Positions 1 through 5,636 of a DNA stretch of 6,810 bases are shown here, piece after piece. Positions within the stretch are counted from its first letter, which is position 1. Each line of letters begins with the position of its first letter. The position numbers and the translations under genes are program-made. The stretch comes from Prevotella sp. UBA7551 (lineage in GTDB: Bacteria > Bacteroidota > Bacteroidia > Bacteroidales > Bacteroidaceae). The stretch covers positions 202-7,011 of the forward strand of contig DLLX01000058.1 of the NCBI GenBank assembly GCA_002479145.1. Reading direction: 5' to 3'. The notes beneath the pieces are model-generated. The model saw only the letters and a program-made list of their open reading frames with translations. It did no database searches and was not told the DNA's origin.

Positions 1-561
1 GCCCGTCAGCCCGTCATACTGCTTGGAGATGCCGAAGTCGATAAGCAGGGCGTTGCCGTTCTGGTCGAGCATGATATTGGCTGGCTTCACGTCCAGGTGC
101 GCCATCTTGCGCTGGTGGATATAGTAGAGCGCGCTGGCCACCTGGAGGATGTATTCCGTCGCCTCGTCCTCCTGAAGGTGCCCCTCACGCTTCACCTTGG
201 AAGCCAATGAGCCGCCCGTGGCGTACTTCATCACGTAGTAGGCGGTGCCGTTCTCCTCGAAGACGTCGTAGATGGGGACGATGTTCGGATGGTCCAGCTC
301 GGCGATGTTGCGCGCCTCCTTGAGGAATTTCTCCCGAAAGCGCGCCACCAGCTGGCGGCTTCCCTCCGTGCCGAGGGTGACTTGGCTCGTCGAAGCGTCC
401 CGCCCGCAGTAGTCCTTCATGAAAAACTCCTTGATGGCCACCTCCCTATGAAGCCCGCTTTGCACCCCAAGGTAGGTGATGCCGAAGCCCCCTTGCCCTA
501 ACGTCCGCTCAATCGTGTAGCGTCCGCCCTGCAACCGTGTGCCCGTTTTCAGTTCTTGCAT
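1..561 (-). CDS. Hanks-type serine/threonine protein kinase, N-terminal part (3' end outside window)
   Basis: Reading the minus strand from the ATG at 561-559 gives 187 uninterrupted codons to the window edge, beginning MQELKTGTRLQGGRYTIERT. Kinase landmarks appear in order: glycine-rich loop GQGGFGITYLG (residues 22-32), ATP-anchoring lysine in VAIKEF (K44), the helix-C glutamate candidate in FLKEA (E82), catalytic loop HLDVKPANIM (155-164, with D157, K159 and N162), and the metal-binding DFG (D175-G177). All residues needed for catalysis are present, so an active ATP-dependent Ser/Thr kinase is expected. The loop reads HLD rather than HRD, a common bacterial variant. No signal peptide or membrane segment lies in the visible part. 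The activation segment, C-lobe and any C-terminal sensor domain are cut off, so substrate and ligand cannot be inferred. It is divergent from the glycine cleavage genes, so a shared function is not implied. The gene looks clearly GC-richer than the gcv genes. No Shine-Dalgarno precedes the start. Confidence 0.93.
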   Translation of the reverse strand, partial: MQELKTGTRLQGGRYTIERTLGQGGFGITYLGVQSGLHREVAIKEFFMKDYCGRDASTSQVTLGTEGSRQLVARFREKFLKEARNIAELDHPNIVPIYDVFEENGTAYYVMKYATGGSLASKVKREGHLQEDEATEYILQVASALYYIHQRKMAHLDVKPANIMLDQNGNALLIDFGISKQYDGLTG

Positions 562-590
562 AAATGAATGGATGAATTTTTAGATTTTTG

Positions 591-621
591 CAAAGTTAAG
601 GGAAATTCTTCAATAAACGAA
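591..621 (-). promoter_or_regulatory. Probable Bacteroidota sigma-ABfr-type promoter for the kinase
   Basis: On the minus strand, 598-591 reads TAACTTTG, an exact match to the Bacteroidota -7 element TAnnTTTG. Nineteen bases upstream, 621-618 reads TTCG, one mismatch from the -33 element TTTG. Transcription would begin near 584, leaving a leader of about 23 nt before the kinase ATG. That leader is A/T-rich and has no Shine-Dalgarno. It contains two copies of ATTCAT separated by two bases (plus-strand positions 564-577). The match is by eye; the weak -33 box limits confidence. Confidence 0.5.
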
Positions 622-724
622 AAAATAGTGCCCAAAAATCACGATGCCGCGCAAAATTTCCAAGAAAAATCAGCAGGAACGCCAACTGATCTCGGCAGCC
701 GGCAGCCCCCCTGCGCAATACGGG

Positions 725-790
725 CTGAATCGCATGACAAAAGGGCCTGAATCACGAGGCAATAAAGCCCAAATCACGAGGTAATATCGG
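725..790. repeat. Degenerate 22-base tandem repeat, three units
   Basis: Three units start at 725, 747 and 769, an exact 22-base period. Units 1 and 2 share 15 of 22 positions, and units 2 and 3 share 16 of 22. The best-kept core is AATCACGAGG, followed by C/T and AATA (750-764 and 772-786). A following block at 791-812 keeps almost none of the pattern. The repeat lies in the GC-richer middle of the divergent intergenic region. It could be a local duplication or part of a dispersed intergenic element; the sequence alone does not decide between them. Confidence 0.6.
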
Positions 791-1073
791 CTATATTGGA
801 ACTCCATATCAGCCCTTTTGCAAAGGGGTGAAATTTGTTGCCCACCATCTGTCGGGCCACGCTGCACTATGACCATTTCCCTCATATCGTGTATTATTCA
901 CCCTAACCCCACTCATTGGGGACTAAAATACGACAAAAAGACACTGCGTTGCCAAACTATATGTACATAAAGAACTGATTTTGGATATATTACTACCATT
1001 CTGTACATTTTGATAGCTCATTGCACTTTCAACGCCATATTTTGTGCTTTTAACGAAAAAAAAAGAGGAATAA

Positions 1074-1104
1074 TTTGCAAGCTCAAAAACATTTTGTAAT
1101 TTTG
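1074..1104 (+). promoter_or_regulatory. Bacteroidota-type promoter of the gcv operon
   Basis: The -33 element TTTG (1074-1077) and -7 element TAATTTTG (1097-1104, fitting TAnnTTTG) are separated by 19 bases. This is an exact fit to the primary sigma consensus known from Bacteroides. An A-rich tract just upstream (about 1056-1064) could help recruitment. Transcription should start near 1111, giving a 5' leader of about 50 nt. That is too short for a glycine riboswitch, so glycine control, if any, would have to act through a DNA-binding regulator or from a more distant promoter. Confidence 0.8.
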
Positions 1105-1143
1105 CGCAAGCGAATCAATCAATGAATAATAACCAAAACAACT

Positions 1144-1154
1144 AAAGGAAAGGA
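1144..1154 (+). promoter_or_regulatory. Purine-rich ribosome binding site of gcvT
   Basis: AAAGGAAAGGA ends 7 bases before the ATG at 1162. The GGA cores can pair with the 16S 3' end. It supports 1162 as the start and is stronger than what precedes gcvH, gcvPA or lpdA here. Confidence 0.6.
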
Positions 1155-1161
1155 TAAAATA

Positions 1162-2241
1162 ATGAAAGAAACTTGTCTCCATGATAAGCATGTGGCTTTA
1201 GGGGCATTGATGTCACCATTCGGCGGTTTTGACATGCCGATTCAGTACAGTGGTATTATAGATGAGCACAATGCCGTCCGCCACCATGTAGGCGTGTTCG
1301 ATGTGAGCCACATGGGCGAGGTGCGCATCACTGGCCCAGAGGCAGAGAAGTATGTAAACTATATCTTCACTAATGATGTTCGCCCCATGGCTCCAGGAAA
1401 GGTCATCTACGGCATGTTCTGCTATGAGGATGGCGGCGTAGTCGATGACACCTGCATCTGCAAGTTGGGCGAGAACCATTACATCTTCACCATCAACGCC
1501 GCCAATATAGACAAGGATGTGGAGTGGTTCAGGAAACAAGCAGAAGGCTTCGATGTGAAATTGAGCCACGAAAGCGACTACTATGGCCAGCTGGCCATCC
1601 AAGGTCCGGAGGCAGAGCAGACGATAGAGAGGGTGCTGGAGCTTCCGTGTGCCGACTTGAAGTTTTATGAGGTGAAGACCTTGGAAAAGGATGGCGAGAC
1701 CCTTATCCTCTCGCGTACAGGCTATACTGGAGAAGACGGCTTTGAGCTTTACGGCTCTCACGAGTACATCCGCCGCAGTTGGGACAAGCTGATGGATGCA
1801 GGTGTGAAGCCTTGCGGGCTGGGTTGCCGTGACACCCTGCGCTTTGAGGTGGGGCTCCCACTCTATGGCGACGAGCTAAGCGACAAGATTACTCCTGTTA
1901 TGGCAGGTTTGAGCATGTTCGTGAAGTTTGACAAAGGCGACTTCATCGGTAGGGAAGTGCTGCTGAAGCAGAAGACCGATGGCCCCGCACAGCGTCTTCG
2001 CGGCATCCGGTTGGACGGCAATGCCGTGCCTCGCCATGGCTACAAGGTACTCAAGGACGGTCAGGAGGTAGGTGAAGTCACCACCGGCTACAGGCTAATA
2101 TCAGTCGAGGAGAGTTGCTGCGTGGCCTTGTTGGATGCGGCTGTCAAGATGGGCGACCGCGTGGAAGTGCAGATACGCAAGAAGACTTTCCCCGGCACAG
2201 TCGTCAAAAAGAAATTCTACGACAAGCACTACAAGAAATAA
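1162..2241 (+). CDS. gcvT: Glycine cleavage system T-protein (aminomethyltransferase)
   Basis: 359 residues, close to the usual 360-370 for the family. GcvT takes the aminomethyl group bound to the lipoyl arm of GcvH, transfers the methylene to tetrahydrofolate to give 5,10-methylene-THF, and releases ammonia; it acts in the cytoplasm. Family marks seen: the N-terminal DMPIQY (24-29), EHNAVR (35-40), FDVSHMGE (46-53), TNDV (70-73), the folate-site GGVVDD (91-96) containing the conserved catalytic Asp, INAAN in the folate-binding domain, TGYTGEDGFELY (186-197), and GLGCRDTLRFE around R223. The C-terminal beta-barrel domain follows, with RLRGIRL and EVTTGYRL. The start is fixed by the purine-rich site just upstream and by the promoter about 50 bases beyond it. 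It is the first gene of the gcvT-H-PA-PB-lpd operon. Nothing is missing or frameshifted. Confidence 0.97.
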   Translation: MKETCLHDKHVALGALMSPFGGFDMPIQYSGIIDEHNAVRHHVGVFDVSHMGEVRITGPEAEKYVNYIFTNDVRPMAPGKVIYGMFCYEDGGVVDDTCICKLGENHYIFTINAANIDKDVEWFRKQAEGFDVKLSHESDYYGQLAIQGPEAEQTIERVLELPCADLKFYEVKTLEKDGETLILSRTGYTGEDGFELYGSHEYIRRSWDKLMDAGVKPCGLGCRDTLRFEVGLPLYGDELSDKITPVMAGLSMFVKFDKGDFIGREVLLKQKTDGPAQRLRGIRLDGNAVPRHGYKVLKDGQEVGEVTTGYRLISVEESCCVALLDAAVKMGDRVEVQIRKKTFPGTVVKKKFYDKHYKK

Positions 2242-2279
2242 TCAATATACAAAACAAGAAACAAATCATTTTAACGACC

Positions 2280-2325
2280 GCACCCCTTCTGTCCCACTTT
2301 CCCTATACGGATGGGCGAAGGGTGC
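2280..2325 (+). promoter_or_regulatory. Imperfect stem-loop in the gcvT-gcvH gap
   Basis: GCACCC (2280-2285) pairs with GGGTGC (2320-2325). Further in, TTC pairs with GAA, then one G-C pair, then CCCA (2293-2296) pairs with TGGG (2312-2315). Three single-base bulges lie on the 5' arm, and the loop is 15 nt. It fills much of the 98-base gap and ends 14 bases before the gcvH ATG. No U-tract follows (TATAAAC), so it is unlikely to be a full intrinsic terminator. A processing or mRNA-stability role, or partial attenuation, is inference. Confidence 0.6.
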
Positions 2326-2339
2326 TATAAACAAGAACT

Positions 2340-2726
2340 ATGGCAAAAGTTATTGAAGGGCTCTACTACAGCGAGAGCCATGAGTATGTGAAGGTAGAGG
2401 GCGACATCGCCTATGTGGGGATTACCGATTACGCACAGCACAGCTTGGGAAATATCGTCTATGTCGATATGCCCGAGGTGGATGACGAGGTCAAGGCCGG
2501 CGAGGAATTTGGCGCAGTGGAAAGCGTCAAGGCTGCAAGTGACCTCATCAGCCCAGTGTCAGGTACTGTCATTGAGGTGAATGAGTCGCTTGAAGATCAG
2601 CCAGAACTGATTAATCAGGATGCCTTCGGCAACTGGATTATGAAGGTACAGCTGAGCGACAAGAGTGAACTCGACGCACTGATAGATGCCAAGGCTTACG
2701 AGGAGCTTTGCGCCAAAGAGCACTAA
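2340..2726 (+). CDS. gcvH: Glycine cleavage system H-protein (lipoyl carrier)
   Basis: 128 residues, the normal size for GcvH. The protein carries the aminomethyl intermediate on a lipoyl-lysine arm, shuttling between the P-, T- and L-proteins. The sequence shows the single hybrid-motif lipoyl domain: YSESHEYV (10-17), VGITDYAQHSLGNIVYVDMP (26-45), and the attachment motif ESVKAASD with the lipoylated lysine at K64. The C-terminal segment SGTVIEVNE and the acidic-helix region NQDAFGNWIMKV complete the fold. The ATG at 2340 is the only sensible start, although the leader is A-rich with no Shine-Dalgarno. Gaps of about 95-98 bases on both sides each hold a stem-loop, unlike the other junctions of the operon. 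Lipoylation needs a ligase or LipA/LipB, which are not in this window. Confidence 0.97.
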   Translation: MAKVIEGLYYSESHEYVKVEGDIAYVGITDYAQHSLGNIVYVDMPEVDDEVKAGEEFGAVESVKAASDLISPVSGTVIEVNESLEDQPELINQDAFGNWIMKVQLSDKSELDALIDAKAYEELCAKEH

Positions 2727-2746
2727 TCACCATCTGTTTTTACCTT

Positions 2747-2788
2747 ACGCTTGTTGGGAAGTGGCGTGTCCTACAGCCCAACAAGCGT
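2747..2788 (+). promoter_or_regulatory. Perfect 12-bp stem-loop in the gcvH-gcvPA gap
   Basis: ACGCTTGTTGGG (2747-2758) is the exact reverse complement of CCCAACAAGCGT (2777-2788), with an 18-nt loop. A weak T-rich stretch follows (TTTCATTATT), so partial termination after gcvH is possible. The T-run is interrupted and the operon continues, so a strong terminator is unlikely. It starts 20 bases after the gcvH stop and ends 33 bases before the gcvPA start. It may act as a 3' stabilising hairpin for gcvH mRNA or as an attenuator lowering the downstream genes; either role is inference. Confidence 0.7.
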
Positions 2789-2821
2789 TTCATTATTGCT
2801 CAAATTATTACTATTCAAACG

Positions 2822-4141
2822 ATGACCTATAAGTTTTTTCCACATACCGATGACGATGTCCGGCAGATGCTGGCCAAAATTGGCGTCGGAAGCCTCGAGG
2901 ACCTCTATGCGGGTCTGCCAGACGAGGTGAAATTTAAGGGCGAGTACGAGATGCCGGAGGCGATGAGTGAACAAGAAGTACGCAACGTGCTCGGCAAACT
3001 TGCCAACAATAATACACAATTCATTTGCTTTGCCGGCGCGGGTGTATATGACCACTACACCCCTTCAGCCGTTCCTAACCTTGTGGAGCGCAGTGAGTTT
3101 CTGACTTCCTATACTCCCTATCAGGCAGAAATATCACAGGGAACGCTTCACTACATCTTCGAGTTTCAATCGATGATGGCCGAGCTGACGGGCATGGCGG
3201 TCAGCAATGCTTCTATGTATGATGGTACCACCGCCACGGTAGAGGCCATGATGATGGCTTTTGCCAATTCACGCAAGGCAGACACTGTGGCTTACAGCGC
3301 TACGCTCGACCCAAAGACCGTATCCGTTCTGAAGACCTATGCGCATTTCCACGGCATCCAGCTCGTTGAGATAGCCCAAAACGAAGGCGTGACCGACAAG
3401 GCTGACTTGAAAAACAAGTTGGCGGAGGGCAACATTGCAGGATTCATCGCCCAGCAGCCCAACTACTATGGAATTGTGGAGGACTTCAGCGGCATGGCCG
3501 ATGCTTGCCATGAGAAGAAGGCGTTGTTTGTCATCAACAGTGTCATTGCAGACCTTGCACTTTTGAAAACACCTGGCGAATGGGGAGCAGACGTTGCCGT
3601 CGGCGATGTACAGAGTCTTGGATTGCCCATGGCTTATGGTGGGCCTTATGCAGGATACATGTGCTGCACCGAGAAATTAATGCGCAAAATGCCGGGCCGC
3701 ATCGTTGGAAAGACCAAGGACAACCGCGGCCAACGGGCCTTTGTGCTGACACTTCAGGCAAGAGAGCAGCACATTCGTCGCCAGAAAGCCACTTCCAACA
3801 TTTGCTCCAATGAAAGTTTGATGGCACTGTTTGCCACCATCTATTGTTCTATCATGGGAAAGGAAGGAATAAAGGAGGCTGCTCAAATCAGCTTTGATGG
3901 CGCACACACCCTCTGTGATAAAATTATCGCCACGGGCAAGGCATCGCTCGTTTATGACCAACCATTCTTCAATGAGTTCCTTGTGCGCATAAACAATCGG
4001 GATGCTTTCTACGATCGTTGCATTGAAAAAGGAATCCTGCCCGGTGTCAAAGTGGGTGAAGACCAGTTGCTTGTGGCCGTTACCGAGAAGCGCAGCATGG
4101 AGGAGATTGAGCAATTCACCGCAATCTTGAACAATAAATAA
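2822..4141 (+). CDS. gcvPA: Glycine dehydrogenase (decarboxylating) subunit 1, P-protein alpha half
   Basis: 439 residues from the ATG at 2822, matching the usual ~440-450 of GcvPA. With GcvPB it forms the PLP-dependent P-protein, which decarboxylates glycine and transfers aminomethyl to the lipoyl arm of GcvH. GcvPA has the aminotransferase-like fold but does not carry the PLP lysine. Typical segments: YKFFPHTDDD at the N-terminus, GAGVYDHYTPS (72-82), FLTSYTPYQAEISQG (93-107), NASMYDG, QQPNYYG, LPMAYGGP (to P275), and REQHIRRQKATSNICSN (314-330). The frame is open upstream to 2708, overlapping gcvH. I chose 2822 because the protein then begins at the conserved YK(F/Y)FPHT and the extra residues would translate the hairpin gap. 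There is no clear Shine-Dalgarno (ATTCAAACG precedes the ATG). It is followed 13 bases later by gcvPB. Confidence 0.96.
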   Translation: MTYKFFPHTDDDVRQMLAKIGVGSLEDLYAGLPDEVKFKGEYEMPEAMSEQEVRNVLGKLANNNTQFICFAGAGVYDHYTPSAVPNLVERSEFLTSYTPYQAEISQGTLHYIFEFQSMMAELTGMAVSNASMYDGTTATVEAMMMAFANSRKADTVAYSATLDPKTVSVLKTYAHFHGIQLVEIAQNEGVTDKADLKNKLAEGNIAGFIAQQPNYYGIVEDFSGMADACHEKKALFVINSVIADLALLKTPGEWGADVAVGDVQSLGLPMAYGGPYAGYMCCTEKLMRKMPGRIVGKTKDNRGQRAFVLTLQAREQHIRRQKATSNICSNESLMALFATIYCSIMGKEGIKEAAQISFDGAHTLCDKIIATGKASLVYDQPFFNEFLVRINNRDAFYDRCIEKGILPGVKVGEDQLLVAVTEKRSMEEIEQFTAILNNK

Positions 4142-4146
4142 AGGAG
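4141..4146 (+). promoter_or_regulatory. Shine-Dalgarno site of gcvPB
   Basis: AAGGAG overlaps the last base of the gcvPA stop codon and sits 8 bases before the gcvPB ATG. It is the only near-canonical Shine-Dalgarno in the operon and fixes the gcvPB start at 4155. It should help keep the two P-protein subunits co-translated. Confidence 0.75.
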
Positions 4147-4154
4147 TACGAGAG

Positions 4155-5636
4155 ATGAACAACAAATTATACGGAAACTTGATTTTTGAACTTTCGCGTC
4201 CTGGACGTCGTGCTTATTCGCTTCCGAAAAACCATTTCAGCCACTACGAATTGCCCGTTGCGCTGCGACGCGAGAAGGAAGCAGAGCTTCCTGAATGTGA
4301 CGAGATGACCGTAGTGCGCCACTATACCAACCACAGCGAGAACAACTTCGGTGTGCTCAACGGCTTCTACCCTCTCGGTTCCTGCACAATGAAGTACAAT
4401 CCCATTCTCAACGAGGAGATGGCTGCACTTCCCGGCTTCAATAACCTACATCCGTTGCAGCCCATTGAGACTGTTCAAGGTGCACTGGAAGTGATATACA
4501 ACTTGCAACGGAGTCTGGCTACGCTCGCTGGTTTGTACGACTTCACGCTCAATCCCTGTGCAGGTGCACACGGTGAATTGACGGGCTTGATGATTATCCG
4601 CAGTTATCACCAAAGCCGTGGCGACCTGAAGCGCACGAAAGTCATCGTACCCGATTCGGCACATGGAACCAATCCTGCCTCTGCTGCAGTGTGTGGACTC
4701 GACATTGTGGAAGTGAAGAGCACACCAGAAGGACTCGTTGACGTGGAGAGCTTGAAGCCCTTGCTTGGCGATGACATTGCTGCCATCATGATGACCAACC
4801 CCAATACGCTCGGCTTGTTTGAGAAGGACATTCCCGAAATCGCTAAACTGGTTCATGACTGTGGTGCGCTCCTTTACTATGATGGCGCCAATTTCAACCC
4901 CATACTCGGCGTGGCGCGTCCTGGAGACATGGGATTTGACGTGATGCACATTAACCTTCACAAGACATTCTCTACACCCCATGGTGGCGGAGGACCTGGA
5001 GACGGGCCTGTTGGCGTGCGGAAGGGGTTGGAACAGTTTCTCCCAAAGCCTCACGTTCTGAAGCAAGGCAATCAGTATGTCCTTGAAAATCCTGTGGCTG
5101 ATGGTGAGTACAGCGTGGAGAACAATCATGTGGGAGCCTACTTAGGCAACTTTCTTATAAATGTACGCGCGTACACTTATTTATTGACGCTGGGCCGTGA
5201 CCAAGTGAAAAAAGTGGGTCCGCTGGCCACTCTCAATGCCAACTATATCAAGGAGTCGTTGAAGGATGATTTTGAGCTGCCCATTCCGACTACCTGCATG
5301 CACGAATTTGTCTTCAATGGGCTTCGCGACAAATCGACTGGCGTGACGACAATGGATGTCGCCAAGCGTCTGCTCGACTACGGATACCACGCTCCTACAA
5401 TATACTTTCCGCTCCTTTTCCATGAGGCACTGATGATAGAGCCGACGGAGAATGAGAGTAAAGAGACCATAGATGGATTTATCGAGGTGATGCACAAGAT
5501 AGCCAAGGAAGCCCGAGAGACTCCAGAGGAGGTGAAGTCAGCTCCACATAATACGCCGATAGGTCGTGTTGACGACGTGTTGGCCGCCAAGCATCCGATT
5601 ACGACGTTCAAACAGCTGCAAAATGACAACGACTGA
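4155..5636 (+). CDS. gcvPB: Glycine dehydrogenase (decarboxylating) subunit 2, PLP-bearing P-protein half
   Basis: 493 residues, the expected size for GcvPB. It is the catalytic PLP-binding half of the P-protein and pairs with GcvPA for glycine decarboxylation. The sequence shows LGSCTMKYNP (near 75-84), the glycine-rich CAGAHGELTG segment, DSAHGTNPAS with H170 expected to stack on the cofactor, MMTNPNTLG, YYDGANFN with its PLP-contacting Asp, and NLHKTFSTPHGGGGPG. In the last of these, K270 is the Schiff-base lysine. The C-terminal half keeps VGAYLGNFLINVRAYTYLL and PTIYFPLL, and all key positions are intact. It starts 13 bases after gcvPA behind a good Shine-Dalgarno. Its last 14 bases overlap lpdA in a different frame, pointing to translational coupling. 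The C-terminal tail after about residue 460 is the least conserved part of the family. Confidence 0.97.
   Translation: MNNKLYGNLIFELSRPGRRAYSLPKNHFSHYELPVALRREKEAELPECDEMTVVRHYTNHSENNFGVLNGFYPLGSCTMKYNPILNEEMAALPGFNNLHPLQPIETVQGALEVIYNLQRSLATLAGLYDFTLNPCAGAHGELTGLMIIRSYHQSRGDLKRTKVIVPDSAHGTNPASAAVCGLDIVEVKSTPEGLVDVESLKPLLGDDIAAIMMTNPNTLGLFEKDIPEIAKLVHDCGALLYYDGANFNPILGVARPGDMGFDVMHINLHKTFSTPHGGGGPGDGPVGVRKGLEQFLPKPHVLKQGNQYVLENPVADGEYSVENNHVGAYLGNFLINVRAYTYLLTLGRDQVKKVGPLATLNANYIKESLKDDFELPIPTTCMHEFVFNGLRDKSTGVTTMDVAKRLLDYGYHAPTIYFPLLFHEALMIEPTENESKETIDGFIEVMHKIAKEARETPEEVKSAPHNTPIGRVDDVLAAKHPITTFKQLQNDND

Larger units (their letters stand above)
562..1161. other. 600-base divergent intergenic region between kinase and gcv operon
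   Basis: I see no convincing gene here; the short open frames have no family resemblance and no plausible start signal. From left to right it holds: the kinase promoter (591-621); a tandem GGCAGCC pair (694-707); a degenerate 22-base tandem repeat (725-790); a small stem-loop, CCCTTT (813-818) pairing with AAAGGG (822-827); a second, CCCCA (907-911) pairing with TGGGG (917-921); two copies of TGTACAT 40 bases apart (962-968 and 1002-1008); an A-tract near 1056-1064; and the gcvT promoter (1074-1104). The middle part (about 660-890) is visibly GC-richer than both flanks, which suggests a piece of different origin from the AT-rich promoter segments. No glycine riboswitch core, tRNA or CRISPR structure was recognised. 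Confidence 0.7.

Noticed and set aside
568..750. A 60-codon plus-strand open frame beside the kinase start
   Set aside because: It begins within the kinase leader and promoter, has low-complexity polar composition and no family resemblance.
725..790. A CRISPR array
   Set aside because: The 22-base units are directly adjacent with no spacers, are degenerate, and no cas gene is nearby.
670..885. A 71-codon minus-strand open frame in the intergenic region
   Set aside because: It runs through the tandem repeat, shows no recognisable domain and has no promoter or ribosome site that I can see. It is more likely a chance frame across a repeat element.
562..1161. A glycine riboswitch upstream of gcvT
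   Set aside because: I looked for the conserved purine core and paired aptamer arrangement and saw none; the promoter position leaves only about 50 nt of leader.
1213..1761. A 182-codon minus-strand open frame inside gcvT
   Set aside because: It is the antisense shadow of a strongly conserved gene, with no upstream signals; the same applies to the long antisense frames inside gcvPA, gcvPB and lpdA.
2780..2800. An intrinsic terminator ending the operon after gcvH
   Set aside because: The stem is strong but the following T-run is broken, and gcvPA, gcvPB and lpdA follow in the same direction with no promoter match in the gap.
2708..2821. An upstream start giving gcvPA 38 extra N-terminal residues overlapping gcvH
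   Set aside because: The extension would translate the perfect hairpin gap, has no ribosome site, and has no match to the known GcvPA start; the family begins at the YKFFPHT segment just after the ATG at 2822.
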